Positions 8,097 through 16,941 of a stretch of DNA of 53,776 nt are shown one piece after another (position 1 is the stretch's first letter; each line of letters opens with the position of its first letter). A program made the position numbers and the translations under genes. The notes under the pieces were generated by a model. The model was not told the origin of the DNA, searched no databases, and worked only from the letters and a program-made list of their open reading frames with translations. Source of the stretch: Vulcanimicrobiota bacterium (GTDB lineage Bacteria; Vulcanimicrobiota; Vulcanimicrobiia; Vulcanimicrobiales; Vulcanimicrobiaceae). The stretch lies in assembly GCA_027315245.1 (NCBI GenBank), contig DAHUYK010000129.1:1-53776 (forward strand), read 5' to 3'.

Positions 8097-8882
8097 CCCG
8101 GTTTTGCGGGCGTATTTGCGGCGGACGGTCGGATCTTCTGCGCGGTAGCCGAGTTCGCGACGCAACTCTGCCAGCCGCTTGCGCAGATGAATGACGGCTT
8201 GTGCGTGAATCTGCGAAACGCGTGATTCCGAGACGCCGAGTACCTCTTTGATATCTTTGAGCGTCTTGCCCTCGAAGTAGTAGAGCCTCACGACCCGGCG
8301 CTCTTGTGACGGAAGGTCGTCGACGGCAACGCTGAGTTCTTTGCGCACTTCTTGTTGCTCGATCTCGCCGACGACGTCGCCCGTTTCGTCGCGCAGCGTG
8401 TCCGCGAGCGATATCTCATGACCTTTGTCCCCCGGAAGGGACTCCTCGAGCGAGACGATGGCCGTTCCGCGCACGCGGTGCACGAGCGCAGCGAACGCCT
8501 TCGCGTCCAGGCCCATACGTTCCGCGAGCTCTTCGTCCGTGGGCGCGCGTCCGAGCTCCGCCTCGAGCTCTTGATGCGCGCGCTCGAGTTCGCGCGCGCG
8601 CTGGCGAACGGCGCGCGGAACCCAATCGAGCGAGCGCAACGCGTCGAGTATCGCGCCGTTGATGCGCGTGATCGCGTACGTCTCGAACTTCACCCCGCGC
8701 GCATCGTCGTACTTTTCGATCGCGTCGAGCAGGCCGAGCACGCCGTCATTGATGAGATCGCTCAACTCCACGTTCGGTGGAAGACTCACGGAGATGCGGC
8801 CCGCAACATACTTCACAAGGTGCAGGTACTTGTGGACGATCTCTTCACGCGAGAGCTCGACCCCGCTAATTACGTACGGCAT
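8091..8882 (-). CDS. RNA polymerase sigma factor, FliA/WhiG/SigD type
   Basis: A 263-residue group 3 sigma-70 factor. Region 2 reads HLVKYVAGRISVSLPPNVELSDLINDG and GLLDAIEKYD, followed by VKFETYAITRINGAILDALR; region 3 by RELERAHQELEAELGRAPTDEELAERMG; region 4 is a helix-turn-helix LKDIKEVLGVSESRVSQIHAQA. Relatives control flagella and chemotaxis (FliA, SigD) or sporulation (WhiG); no flagellar gene is in the window, so the regulon is open. The ATG lies 13 bases inside the 3' end of cheB, indicating translational coupling. Confidence 0.9.
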   Translation of the reverse strand: MPYVISGVELSREEIVHKYLHLVKYVAGRISVSLPPNVELSDLINDGVLGLLDAIEKYDDARGVKFETYAITRINGAILDALRSLDWVPRAVRQRARELERAHQELEAELGRAPTDEELAERMGLDAKAFAALVHRVRGTAIVSLEESLPGDKGHEISLADTLRDETGDVVGEIEQQEVRKELSVAVDDLPSQERRVVRLYYFEGKTLKDIKEVLGVSESRVSQIHAQAVIHLRKRLAELRRELGYRAEDPTVRRKYARKTGS

Positions 8883-9922
8883 AGTCCGCAGAGTATCTCC
8901 GGTATCTCAGACAATGGAGCAACGCGGTCGACCAAACCGGCGAGGGCCGCGGCCCGAGGCATACCGTAGACGACCGAGGTCGCTTCGTCCTGCCCGACGA
9001 CGTAGCCGCCGCGCTCTTTGATCCGGCGTAGCCCGGCAGCTCCGTCTTGCCCCATGCCGGTGAGGATGACGCCGATGCTCGCGGCGCCGTAGGTCGCAGC
9101 CACTTCTCCAGCGAGCGCGTCGACGCTCGGCACGTGGAGTGATTCGCCGTCGGTACGAACGTGAAACGTCACGTCTGCGCCGTCGCGCCGAAGAACGAGT
9201 TGCTTACCGGCGGGCGCGACGGTCACAGCGCCCGGGTCGAGCCTCATACCGTCGGATCCCTCGCGGACCGGAATCTGTGACAGCCCGTTGAGTCGCGCCG
9301 CGAGCGCGCGCGTGAACCCCGCCGGCATGTGCTGAACGACGAGCACCGTCGCCGGAAATCCATGCGGAAGCGCAGGGAGTATCTGCGCGAGCGCAACCGG
9401 GCCGCCCGTCGACGCGCCGATCGCGACACACTCGTACGAAGCCGCCCCGAGCCCCTTATACGCCGCTTCCGCAAGCGTGACGCGGCTCGCAGGAACCGCG
9501 CTCGGTGCAACGCGTGGATGCGCGCGCCGCGCGCAGCCGCGCACCTTCGCCACGAGGTCTTGCGCGACGTCGTCGATGTTTGCGTATGCCGAGTGCGGTT
9601 TTGCGATGAAATCCACCGCACCGAGCTCGAGCGCTCGGAACGTCGTTTCCGCGCCCTCTTTCGTGAGCGCGCTCACCATGATGATCGGGATGTGGGCTCG
9701 CGCGACGATACGCCGAACAGCTTCCAGGCCGTCGACCCCGGGCATCTCCACGTCCATCGTCACGACGTCGGGCCGCAGCGCGAAAGCCTTGTTCACCGCC
9801 TCGTCGCCGTTGCGCGCCGTGGCCACGACAGCGATGTCAGCGTGCGCCACGAGCATAGCGGATAACGCACGCCGCATAAATGCGGAGTCGTCTACGACCA
9901 AGACCTGAATCGGATCGGCCAT
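8870..9922 (-). CDS. cheB: Chemotaxis response regulator protein-glutamate methylesterase CheB
   Basis: A 350-residue protein with a receiver domain (residues 5-125; phospho-acceptor D57 in TMDVEMPG; K108) joined by a linker to a methylesterase domain. The catalytic triad is present: S171 in GASTGG, H198 in VVQHMP and D293 in GMGQDG. It removes methyl or amide groups from chemoreceptor glutamates. No cheR, cheA or receptor gene is near; the only partner is the overlapping sigma factor. The fused pair recalls the distal end of the Bacillus fla/che operon (cheB...sigD) with the intervening genes lost, which is inference. Confidence 0.95.
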   Translation of the reverse strand: MADPIQVLVVDDSAFMRRALSAMLVAHADIAVVATARNGDEAVNKAFALRPDVVTMDVEMPGVDGLEAVRRIVARAHIPIIMVSALTKEGAETTFRALELGAVDFIAKPHSAYANIDDVAQDLVAKVRGCARRAHPRVAPSAVPASRVTLAEAAYKGLGAASYECVAIGASTGGPVALAQILPALPHGFPATVLVVQHMPAGFTRALAARLNGLSQIPVREGSDGMRLDPGAVTVAPAGKQLVLRRDGADVTFHVRTDGESLHVPSVDALAGEVAATYGAASIGVILTGMGQDGAAGLRRIKERGGYVVGQDEATSVVYGMPRAAALAGLVDRVAPLSEIPEILCGLCRT

Positions 9923-9968
9923 GACCTTGCCGCTCGTACTTGGCTACGGGCGAGAAAGCTGCCTGTCG

Positions 9969-10012
9969 TTAGGAGCCTACACGGGGAGCCTGGGCTTCTT
10001 AGAGGCTCTTAG
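9969..10012. repeat. Short inverted repeat resembling the tips of the palindromic element (copy D, internally deleted)
   Basis: TTAGGAGCCT at 9969-9978 is an inverted near-match of AGGCTCTTAG at 10003-10012, and both resemble the outer ends of copy B (CTAGGAGCCT). About 24 bases separate them, as if the interior had been lost. The right tip contains the TAA stop codon of the flavoprotein gene (10009-10011). It lies between cheB (start 9922) and that stop. Confidence 0.5.
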
Positions 10013-11202
10013 GCACTCTTTGCGAGGAAGCGCGCCATCTGTGCGTACAGAAAGACGCGGTCCCGCACCGTCCGCCGGTTCCCTTCGGCGTGCAGCACCT
10101 CTGGAAGATGCGGCGTCGCCGCAAGCTGCTCGAAGAGCACGCCGAAGCGCTCGGGCTTGCGCTCCAAGAAGTGCATGAGCTTCACACGATGCTGCAGACG
10201 CTTCACGAAACGCGAGCGAACCGCATGCGCGTAGCGCCTCGTCGCTGCCCGGGGGTCGTTCCGATGACGGTGCAGTGCGTCGGCGAAGAGTCTCCCGGAC
10301 AGAGCCGCTTCGTAGATACCTTCGCCGTTCGTGGCGTCGACGAAGCCTGCGGCGGTGCCGCCGACCGCAGCGCCCTCGTGCCTCAAAACGTCGCGCGGCG
10401 CCTCCATGTAGAGCAGGTGTCCTTCGGTCTTGACTGCGCGCACGGCCGATGCGGGATAGAGACGCGCAGCGACGCGCTGCGTGAACGCATCGAGCTCCTG
10501 CCGTAGGGAATGACCTTCCATCTTGCCGACGACGCCCAATCCGATCGCGAGGTGGTCTTTTTTGGGAAACATCCAGCCGACGACCTGACGGCCTTCCTGG
10601 CCGAGATAGTAGTGCATCTCGAGGCTCTCGTAGGCGATCGGTGCCGCAGGCTGCTCGAGGTAGACGCGGTACTGCAACGTCGTCATGAGGCCGCTACGCC
10701 AGCGCGCATAGCCAAGCGGCGTCGACTCCAATACGGCCGTGGAGCCCTGCGCAAAGAAAAGCGCGTGTGCCGCGATCTCCTTGCGCGTGCCTCCTGCGAG
10801 GTCGGCATACGTCGCGACGATGGAGTCTCGCTCGAACCGCACGTCTCGGAAGAGCATTCGCGTGCGAATGTCCGCGCCTTCCGCCAGCGCAAGCTGCGCG
10901 ATGGCGCCGTCGAGCTCTTCCCGCGTCGTCGTGTGCCCGGGTCCGAACCGCAGTGCGTGTTCGACGCCGCGCGCATCGAAGAGCGCCAGACGCGGCGTGT
11001 CACAGTGGACGATGTCGCGCGAAAGGTCGAAGTCGCTGCAGAATCCAGGCCGCAGACCTGCCGCGCAGACGCGCTTCGCCCCGATCACGGCATCCTTTTC
11101 CAACACGATCGTCTGCACGCCCGCCCGCGCCGCCTCGCGTGCGGCCGGGGCGCCCGCGGGCCCGCAGCCGATGACGAGCAGTTCCGTTCTCTCCACGCTC
11201 AC
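10009..11202 (-). CDS. Geranylgeranyl-reductase-family FAD-dependent oxidoreductase
   Basis: A 397-residue flavoprotein. The N-terminus has the dinucleotide-binding motif VIGCGPAGAPAARE and the KRVCAAGL segment typical of geranylgeranyl reductases; the second FAD motif is GGTAAGFVDATNGEGIYEAALSGR. Characterised members hydrogenate isoprenoid chains (chlorophyll phytyl tail, archaeal lipids, menaquinone side chains). Without a pathway neighbour the substrate here is unknown, though a quinone or membrane isoprenoid is reasonable. The start is GTG (11200-11202). It is divergent from the proton pyrophosphatase with only 49 bases between, so their promoters must be compact or overlap. Confidence 0.85.
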   Translation of the reverse strand: MSVERTELLVIGCGPAGAPAAREAARAGVQTIVLEKDAVIGAKRVCAAGLRPGFCSDFDLSRDIVHCDTPRLALFDARGVEHALRFGPGHTTTREELDGAIAQLALAEGADIRTRMLFRDVRFERDSIVATYADLAGGTRKEIAAHALFFAQGSTAVLESTPLGYARWRSGLMTTLQYRVYLEQPAAPIAYESLEMHYYLGQEGRQVVGWMFPKKDHLAIGLGVVGKMEGHSLRQELDAFTQRVAARLYPASAVRAVKTEGHLLYMEAPRDVLRHEGAAVGGTAAGFVDATNGEGIYEAALSGRLFADALHRHRNDPRAATRRYAHAVRSRFVKRLQHRVKLMHFLERKPERFGVLFEQLAATPHLPEVLHAEGNRRTVRDRVFLYAQMARFLAKSA

Positions 11203-11251
11203 GTTCTTTCTGCGAAAGGACTCCCTCTCCGGCCTATCGTAGGCACCGCCG

Positions 11252-13351
11252 GTGACTCCTGAACAAGCAATTCTTGCCGGGCTGGTCGGCGGTATTCTGG
11301 CCCTGGGCTATGGCATCGCGCTCATCTTTTGGGTTTTGCGCCAACCCGCCGGCGATACGCGGATGCAAGAGATCGCCGGCGCGATTCAAGAGGGCGCCAT
11401 GGCCTTCTTACAGCGCCAGTATCGTACCATCGGCATCGTTGCGCTCTGCCTTGCCGTCATCATCTACTTCATCCCCACGCTGGGATGGCAGCCGGCCGTT
11501 GGCTTTCTCATCGGCGCCGTGCTTTCGGGTGCAGCTGGCTTCATCGGTATGCTCATCTCCGTTCGTGCAAACGTACGCACTGCCCAGGCGGCGCGCTCCG
11601 GCTTGAAGTCAGCGCTCAGCGTTGCCTTCCGCGGCGGCGCCGTCACGGGGATGCTCGTCGTTGGACTCGGCCTTCTCGCAGTCTCGGGCTACTATTGGAT
11701 CTTACTTGGGGTCAATCACGGCGACACATCGGCATCGCTCGCGGCGATGGTCGGGCTTGCCTTCGGCTGTTCGTTGATTTCGGTCTTCGCGCGCCTGGGC
11801 GGCGGCATCTACACGAAGGCAGCCGACGTCGGAGCAGATCTCGTCGGCAAGGTCGAAGCAGGTATCCCCGAAGACGATCCACGCAATCCGGCAGTCATCG
11901 CCGACAACGTCGGCGACAACGTCGGCGACTGCGCCGGCATGGCGGCGGATCTTTTCGAGACCTACTGCGTGACGACGGTGGCCGCGATGCTGCTGGGCCA
12001 TCTCGTCTTCGGCAATCTTCCAGGCGCGACAACGTTCCCGCTTCTTCTCGGTGCGGTCTCCATCGTTGCCTCGATCATCGGGACGTTCTTCGTCGGCATC
12101 GGAAACGTGCGCAAGAGCACGATTATGGGAGCGCTGTACAGCGGCATGATCGTGGCAGGTCTCCTCGCACTCGCCGGTTTTTGGTTCGTCACGCGCAGCG
12201 TCTTCGACGGAACCGCTATCTCGCCTGAGAAGATATTCCTCTGCGCGCTCGTCGGCATCGCCGTCACCGGCGCGATCACATGGATCACCGAGTATTTCAC
12301 CGGCACACAGTTCAAACCAGTGCAGCTCATCGCAAAATCGTCGACAACCGGTCATGCAACGAACATCATTGCCGGGCTCGCCGTCTCGATGCAGGGCACC
12401 GCGCTCCCGGCAATCGTCATCGTCGCCGGAATCCTCGTCAGCTACGCGCTCGCTACAGTGTACGGCGTCGGCATTGCCGTCATGGCGATGCTTTCGATGG
12501 CCGGCATCATCGTTGCGATCGACTCGTTCGGCCCAATCACCGACAATGCCGGCGGTATCGCCGAGATGGCGAAGATGCCGCAAGAAGTGCGCGACGTCAC
12601 GGACCCGCTCGACGCGGTAGGCAATACCACGAAAGCGGTGACGAAGGGTTATGCCATCGGCTCTGCGGCGCTCGCGGCGATCGTGCTCTTCGCGTCCTTC
12701 ATCCAGGAACTCGTGCAGCGAGGCTGCCCGGGAGGCGGTGCCGCCTGCGCGCAGGCCGTCTCGAACCTCTTCGTCATCAACTATCCCTTCGTGCTCACGG
12801 GCCTCTTCATCGGAGGTCTGCTGCCCTATCTTTTTGCGTCGCTCGCCATGCTCGCCGTCGGTCGCGCGGGTGGTTCCGTCGTCGAAGAAGTGCGCCGGCA
12901 GTTCCGCGAGATTCCCGGCATCATGGAAGGCACCGCCAAGCCAGACTACGGCACAACCGTCGACATCGTGACGCGTGCCGCGCTGCGGGAAATGATCTTG
13001 CCTGCCCTCATTCCGGTCCTCGTCCCAGTGCTCGTGATCGCGCTCACCGCTCTCCATGTCCTTACGGCGGACGCCGGAAAACAGATGATGGGCGGCATCC
13101 TCGTCGGCGCGATCGTTACGGGCCTCTTCGTCGCGATCTCGATGACGACGGGCGGCGGCGCCTGGGACAATGCCAAGAAGTACATCGAAGACGGCAACTA
13201 CGGAGGAAAGGGCTCCGTTGCACATGCAGCAGCCGTAACGGGCGACACCGTGGGCGACCCCTACAAAGATACCGCAGGCCCCGCGATCAATCCGATGATC
13301 AAGGTGCTCAATATCGTCGCGCTCTTGCTCGTGGCGTTCCTAGCGCGCTAA
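11252..13351 (+). CDS. hppA: Membrane-bound proton-translocating pyrophosphatase (K+-independent)
   Basis: A 699-residue polytopic membrane protein with about 16 transmembrane helices. The pyrophosphate site is complete: [20 protein letters not shown] (183-202) and DNVGDNVGD (218-226), with [18 protein letters not shown] near the C-terminus. It couples pyrophosphate hydrolysis to ion pumping. The K+-dependence positions are Lys461 and Thr464 in GNTTKAVT, the combination of the K+-independent H+-pumping class (K+-dependent enzymes have Ala and Gly). The start is GTG with a weak ribosome-binding site; no better start is seen. Confidence 0.96.
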   Translation: MTPEQAILAGLVGGILALGYGIALIFWVLRQPAGDTRMQEIAGAIQEGAMAFLQRQYRTIGIVALCLAVIIYFIPTLGWQPAVGFLIGAVLSGAAGFIGMLISVRANVRTAQAARSGLKSALSVAFRGGAVTGMLVVGLGLLAVSGYYWILLGVNHGDTSASLAAMVGLAFGCSLISVFARLGGGIYTKAADVGADLVGKVEAGIPEDDPRNPAVIADNVGDNVGDCAGMAADLFETYCVTTVAAMLLGHLVFGNLPGATTFPLLLGAVSIVASIIGTFFVGIGNVRKSTIMGALYSGMIVAGLLALAGFWFVTRSVFDGTAISPEKIFLCALVGIAVTGAITWITEYFTGTQFKPVQLIAKSSTTGHATNIIAGLAVSMQGTALPAIVIVAGILVSYALATVYGVGIAVMAMLSMAGIIVAIDSFGPITDNAGGIAEMAKMPQEVRDVTDPLDAVGNTTKAVTKGYAIGSAALAAIVLFASFIQELVQRGCPGGGAACAQAVSNLFVINYPFVLTGLFIGGLLPYLFASLAMLAVGRAGGSVVEEVRRQFREIPGIMEGTAKPDYGTTVDIVTRAALREMILPALIPVLVPVLVIALTALHVLTADAGKQMMGGILVGAIVTGLFVAISMTTGGGAWDNAKKYIEDGNYGGKGSVAHAAAVTGDTVGDPYKDTAGPAINPMIKVLNIVALLLVAFLAR

Positions 13352-13364
13352 CGCCGCTGCGCGC

Positions 13365-13444
13365 GCGTTGTCATCCTTCAGCGTCGCGAGCGAAGCGCGT
13401 TGTCATCCTGAGCGTAGCGAGCGAAGCGAGCGGAGTCGAAGGAC
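13365..13444. repeat. Dispersed GTCATCC/GAGCGAAGCGAG intergenic repeat, copy 1
   Basis: GCGTTGTCATCC occurs twice in tandem (13365 and 13397), each followed by a run of GAGCG/AGCGA units and ending with GGAGTCGAAGGAC. This class of short GC-rich intergenic repeat, reading GTCATCCTGAGC...GTCGAAGGAC, is common in many environmental bacteria. It fills the space between the convergent hppA and TPM-protein genes and may help to end transcription. A related cluster is at 35247-35428. Confidence 0.7.
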
Positions 13445-13477
13445 GAAACACTCAAACCCATGCGCCGAGCAGATTTG

Positions 13478-14314
13478 TTACCAGCCGCCGGAGGCGCCGC
13501 CTCCGCCAAATCCCCCGCCGCCCGCTGAGAAGCCGCCGCCGAAACCCCCGCCACCAAAGCCGCCTCCGCCGAAACCGCCGAAGAACATCGGTGCAGCCCA
13601 CAACATGCTCCCATGTCGCGTTCCGGACGAGATCCAGGTGTTGTGCCACGCCTTGGCTGCAGCGGTAGGCCCTTTCGTGAAGAGCGTCGTGACGTAGCGC
13701 ACGCCGGCGATGAAAAAGAAGATGATGACGATCCAAAAGAAGCACAGAAACACGATGATCGGCATCCAGAAGCCCGAGAGCCCGCCGCTCGCGCCCTGTC
13801 CGCCGGCGCTCTCTTGCGGCCCCGTCACCGTGTGGCCGATCTGCGACGCATATGAAGGCGTGATCGTCGTAAGGATGTGATCGACACCGCTTTGGACGGC
13901 TGCGTCTACATCTCCGGCGCGCATCTGAGGCTCGATGTCGTTCTCAAGAATCCAGAACGACTGCGCGTCGGTGAGATACGGCTCCAGGCCATAGCCGACT
14001 TCGATCCGGAGCCGGTGATCCTTCATCATGATGAACAGCACTGCGCCGTCGTCGTGATGCGCTCGTCCGATGCCCCACCGCTCGGCCGTGTCGACGGTCC
14101 ACTGTTCGAAGGGCTCCCCGTTCGTGCTCGACCCAATATAGACGATGATTTGGTGGCCCGTCGCGCGCTCGTACTGCGCCAGTTCCGCATCGAGCGTCTG
14201 CACCGTCTGCGCAGAGAGCACGCCTTGCGTGTCGGTGACGAACGTCGTGGGAACCGGCGGACTCGGTACGGCAGTTGCCGTCGCTGCGGCAAGCAGAAGC
14301 GTTGCAAAGATCAT
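13478..14314 (-). CDS. TPM-domain (YgcG-type) membrane protein with Gly-rich tail
   Basis: A 278-residue protein: signal sequence, then a TPM domain (residues about 24-150; VTDTQGVLSAQTVQTLDAEL, GHQIIVYIGSS, DGAVLFIMMKDHRLRIEVGYGLE), a transmembrane helix near 180-205 (WMPIIVFLCFFWIVIIFFFIAG) and a C-terminal tail of FGGGGFGGG repeats. Such proteins accompany LemA in many bacteria and are thought to work in the envelope, possibly in photosystem-II-repair-like or stress roles; function is not established. Its ATG overlaps the stop of the small TPM gene upstream (ATGA), so it is the last gene of the ccdC-lemA-TPM-TPM unit. Confidence 0.85.
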   Translation of the reverse strand: MIFATLLLAAATATAVPSPPVPTTFVTDTQGVLSAQTVQTLDAELAQYERATGHQIIVYIGSSTNGEPFEQWTVDTAERWGIGRAHHDDGAVLFIMMKDHRLRIEVGYGLEPYLTDAQSFWILENDIEPQMRAGDVDAAVQSGVDHILTTITPSYASQIGHTVTGPQESAGGQGASGGLSGFWMPIIVFLCFFWIVIIFFFIAGVRYVTTLFTKGPTAAAKAWHNTWISSGTRHGSMLWAAPMFFGGFGGGGFGGGGFGGGFSAGGGGFGGGGASGGW

Positions 14315-14688
14315 GCGTGCGCCGGAAAGTGCGTGTGCAGTTCGCTTCCGATTCGTCCTACCGCGTAGAGGACGGCGTCGGTGACTTTTCCGCCGGCAAA
14401 GTACGGCTGCATCTCTGCGACGAGGTCCTGCCAGAACGCATCGCCGACGCGCTCGTGCAGCGCCTTATCACCCACTACGGCGTAGCGCCGAGCGCGCGGT
14501 GCAACGAGCACGAGCGCGACGTTACGCTCCTTGTGGCGATGGAGTCCCGCCTGCTCAAACTCTTCACGTGCACGCGCAAACGCATCGAGACCCCTATCGG
14601 GAACGACGCGCACGACGATGTGCCCGGTCGTATTCTCCTCGGCTTCGCGGATTGCGCGCTCTATGCGCGCGTGGGCCACACGTGTCAT
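14311..14688 (-). CDS. Small TPM-domain protein
   Basis: A 125-residue soluble protein. IREAEENTTGHIVVRVV, RNVALVLVAPRARRYAVVGD and VTDAVLYAVGRIG are the core strands of the TPM fold as seen in YgcG-family proteins. It has no signal peptide or membrane helix, unlike its downstream partner. The ATG (14686-14688) overlaps the TGA of lemA and its own TGA overlaps the ATG of the next gene; a tight three-gene coupling suggests the products work in one complex. A longer same-frame ORF running back to 15285 crosses lemA and is not real. Confidence 0.8.
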   Translation of the reverse strand: MTRVAHARIERAIREAEENTTGHIVVRVVPDRGLDAFARAREEFEQAGLHRHKERNVALVLVAPRARRYAVVGDKALHERVGDAFWQDLVAEMQPYFAGGKVTDAVLYAVGRIGSELHTHFPAHA

Positions 14689-15314
14689 GGTGTTGAGAAG
14701 TTGACGTTCGGCACGTTCTGCGCACCCGCGGATGCCTGGAAGTACGGCCTGGACGCGAAGCGCGATCCGAAGAGGCCGACGACGAAGACGGTGGGCGCCG
14801 TTTGGATCCGCGTGTCGAAAGCCTGCGCGAGCAAGTTGTAGCGCCGGCGCTCCACCGCGATACGGTTCTCCGTTCCTTCGAGCTGCGCCTGAAGCGTGAG
14901 AAAATCTTGGTTCGCCTGCAGCTGCGGGTAGTTCTCGGTGACGGCGAGCAAGTGCGTGAGCGCCGTGCCGAGCGTATCCTGCGCGTGTTGGTACTGCGCG
15001 AAGGCCTGCGGGTTGCGCAGCGCGTTCTGCACGACCGCGGGCGAGATCTGCCCCACTTGAGCGCGCGCCTGTGCCACTGCGATGTACGTAGATTTTTCGA
15101 AGTTCGCCGCGCCCTTGACGGTGTTGACGAGATTGGGGATGAGATCGGCTCGCCGCTGGTACTGCGTCTGGACGTTTGCCCACTGCGCTTGCACCGCTTG
15201 ATCCATTGCGACGAGCGAGTTGTACGTCCCTAAGATCCACAACACGACGATGACGGCGACCGCGAGAATCCCGACCCCGACCCAAAGCCCGTAAGAAGGG
15301 CGGCGCTGTTCCAT
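14685..15314 (-). CDS. lemA: LemA family protein
   Basis: A 209-residue protein with one N-terminal transmembrane helix (residues 9-30) followed by the LemA signature: YNSLVAMDQAVQAQWANVQTQYQRR and DLIPNLVNTVKG, then helices with YPQLQANQDFLTLQAQLEGTENRIAVERRRYN. LemA proteins are membrane-anchored helical bundles of unknown biochemical function, commonly coded next to TPM proteins, exactly as here. The last 30 residues (SASAGAQNVPNVNFS-like) match the usual FxxxxxxxxxPxVxF ending. Confidence 0.94.
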   Translation of the reverse strand: MEQRRPSYGLWVGVGILAVAVIVVLWILGTYNSLVAMDQAVQAQWANVQTQYQRRADLIPNLVNTVKGAANFEKSTYIAVAQARAQVGQISPAVVQNALRNPQAFAQYQHAQDTLGTALTHLLAVTENYPQLQANQDFLTLQAQLEGTENRIAVERRRYNLLAQAFDTRIQTAPTVFVVGLFGSRFASRPYFQASAGAQNVPNVNFSTP

Positions 15315-15336
15315 GAGTCCTTACATGTCAAGGCGC

Positions 15337-15357
15337 GCCGAGGAATCCTTCCTCGGC
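15337..15357. other. Perfect 9-bp stem-loop between the CcdC-like gene and lemA
   Basis: GCCGAGGAA-TCC-TTCCTCGGC forms a perfect nine-pair stem with a three-base loop, directly after the TAA of the upstream gene (15358-15360). There is no T-run, so it is more likely an mRNA processing or stability element than a strong terminator. Confidence 0.45.
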
Positions 15358-15864
15358 TTAGGCCTGTCCGGCGGTGTGCTCCAGGCCGAGATACTTCTTG
15401 TAGATGACGTAATATGACGTTACCAGCATTGCAACCGCGAGCATGAGCAGCCCATCGCCCACCGGCAACGCGTACGGCGTGCCGCTGAAGGCGACGCGGA
15501 GTGCCGCGCGGATGGCAAAAGCGCCGAGCCAAATTGCGGCGACGATCCACGAGGGGCCCAGATACATGACGCCGGGCTTATCGGTCGCGCGCACGTTCGT
15601 ATGCATACCGCGCAGGATTCCGAAGGGGATACCCGCGAGAGCGCCCGCGACGAGCGAAAGTGCAACGACGGACGGGGCCATCGCCGTTCCCGGATTCTGC
15701 TCCTCGCCCCAGATCGCGAAAGCCGTCATCGCGAGAAAGATGAGCGGCGCAAGCCACATGCGCGAGACGGTGATGCGCATGGGCCGCGAGTATCGAAAGA
15801 TGAGCACCGCCGCTATCGCTGCATAGATAGCGAGTGACGTTACGAGCGTCTGGTGCGATTGCAC
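15358..15864 (-). CDS. CcdC-like multi-pass membrane protein
   Basis: A 168-residue protein with about five hydrophobic helices (TLVTSLAIYAAIAAVLIF, MWLAPLIFLAMTAFAIW, VVALSLVAGALAGIPFGILRG, WIVAAIWLGAFAIRAAL, DGLLMLAVAMLVTSYYVIY). The RYSRPMRITVSRMWLAP and GIPFGILRG segments resemble the CcdC/DUF1453 family. Its role is unknown. The GTG start (15862-15864) follows the rplL stop by three bases with no terminator, so transcription from the ribosomal operon probably continues into this gene and lemA. In most bacteria rpoB would occupy this position. Confidence 0.6.
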   Translation of the reverse strand: MQSHQTLVTSLAIYAAIAAVLIFRYSRPMRITVSRMWLAPLIFLAMTAFAIWGEEQNPGTAMAPSVVALSLVAGALAGIPFGILRGMHTNVRATDKPGVMYLGPSWIVAAIWLGAFAIRAALRVAFSGTPYALPVGDGLLMLAVAMLVTSYYVIYKKYLGLEHTAGQA

Positions 15865-15867
15865 TAA

Positions 15868-16242
15868 CTAACGGATCTCGACCTTGGCGCCGGCTTCCTC
15901 GAGCTTCTTCTTGACGCTCTCGGCCTCGTCTTTGGCAACGCCTTCCTTCACCGGCTTGGGAGCGCTTTCGACGAACGCCTTGGCTTCGGTGAGGCCGAGA
16001 TTCGTGATCTCGCGCACGGCCTTGATGACCTTGATCTTCTCCGGGCCTGCCTCGGCAAGCACGACGTCGAACTCGGTCTTCTCCGGAGCCGGTGCGGCTG
16101 CGCCGGCGGCGCCGCCTGCGGCGACTACTGCGACCGGAGCGGCCGCCGAGACGCCATACTTCTCTTCCAGCTGCTTGACGAGATCCGCGAGCTCCAGGAC
16201 GGGGAGTTTGTCGATCTGTTCGATGAGATCTGCGAGTGCCAT
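15868..16242 (-). CDS. rplL: Ribosomal protein bL12 (L7/L12)
   Basis: A 124-residue protein of normal length: N-terminal dimerisation domain ([26 protein letters not shown]), an Ala/Gly/Pro-rich hinge, and the C-terminal factor-binding domain ([25 protein letters not shown]). It forms the ribosomal stalk that recruits translation GTPases, anchored through L10. It is 21 bases downstream of rplJ and shares its regulation by the L10 leader. Confidence 0.98.
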   Translation of the reverse strand: MALADLIEQIDKLPVLELADLVKQLEEKYGVSAAAPVAVVAAGGAAGAAAPAPEKTEFDVVLAEAGPEKIKVIKAVREITNLGLTEAKAFVESAPKPVKEGVAKDEAESVKKKLEEAGAKVEIR

Positions 16243-16263
16243 GTTCTTCCTTTTCTTTTGACG

Positions 16264-16791
16264 TTACGCTTCCGCGGCGAGCTTCTTCTCGCGCACGGCA
16301 GACAGGACGCGGACCAAACCGCTTTGATTGCCGGCCAGGACGGTCACGAGACCGCGCATCGGGCTTGCGAGCGAGCCAACGAGCTTGGCCAGCAGCTCGT
16401 GCCTCGAAGGGAGCGACGCGAGAACCCAGACCTGCTTCGCATCGACGAGGATCCCGTCGATGTACGCGACTTTCACGTTGACGTTTTTGACGGCGTCGCC
16501 AAACGACTTGAGGGCTTTTGCAGGCGAGACGGGATCGCCCGTTGCGAAAACGACACCGGTAGGACCGGCAAGAAACGCTCCGAGCTTTGAGGCAAGCTCG
16601 TCGCCGGCCGCAATGCGAAAGAGCGTATTCTTCACGACGGCGTACGCGCTTCCGTCTTTGCGCAACTCGCCGCGCAGCCGTGTGATCTCACCGACGGTGA
16701 GCCCGGTATAATCCGTGAGGATGAGATGCTTCGCACCGGCGATGCTCTCTCGCAAGTCGCTGATCGCGGCCTCTTTGCGTGCGGTCGGCAT
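16264..16791 (-). CDS. rplJ: Ribosomal protein uL10
   Basis: A 175-residue protein starting MPTARKEAAISDLRE; the motif LTDYTGLTVGEITRLRGELR and AYAVVKNTL identify uL10. It binds 23S rRNA and carries the L12 dimers through its C-terminal helix. ATG 16791 is preceded by GGGAGG at optimal spacing; an upstream in-frame ATG at 16875 lies inside the structured leader and is rejected. Expression is very likely autoregulated: excess L10-L12 binds the leader upstream. Confidence 0.97.
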   Translation of the reverse strand: MPTARKEAAISDLRESIAGAKHLILTDYTGLTVGEITRLRGELRKDGSAYAVVKNTLFRIAAGDELASKLGAFLAGPTGVVFATGDPVSPAKALKSFGDAVKNVNVKVAYIDGILVDAKQVWVLASLPSRHELLAKLVGSLASPMRGLVTVLAGNQSGLVRVLSAVREKKLAAEA

Positions 16792-16804
16792 GCTCGCCCT
16801 CCCT

Positions 16805-16940
16805 AGAAAGTAAAAAACGCCCCTCCGATTCATCGAGGGGGCGCGGATGGAGCACGCCACAACGGCATGCCTCATGCGCTTCCTCGGCAGGTTCCCAATG
16901 GATTACGGCTGACGCCACCTGCGGTCTTCGGAGCCTCGCC
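16805..16940 (-). promoter_or_regulatory. L10 (rplJ) ribosomal-protein leader
   Basis: The minus-strand transcript from about 16935 contains GACCGCAGGTGGCG ... TAATCC ... CCTGCCGAGGA, the conserved pairing and bulge pattern of the L10 leader family, in which L10(L12)4 mimics its rRNA binding site. It is followed by a terminator-like hairpin (16812-16843) and then the rplJ ribosome-binding site, so both termination and initiation could be controlled. Confidence 0.8.
16812..16843 (-). terminator. Attenuator terminator in the rplJ leader
   Basis: On the minus strand CGCCCCCTC-GATGAATCG-GAGGGGCG is followed directly by TTTTTT, a classical intrinsic terminator, about 20 bases before the rplJ start codon and after the L10 binding structure. 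Confidence 0.85.
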
Positions 16941-16941
16941 T

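Noticed and set aside
11702-13225. 507-residue minus-strand ORF
   Set aside because: Antisense to the conserved hppA gene; low-complexity charged composition.
14311-15285. A 324-residue fusion upstream of the small TPM protein
   Set aside because: The upstream half is lemA read in another frame; the ATGA junction at 14685-14688 defines the true start.
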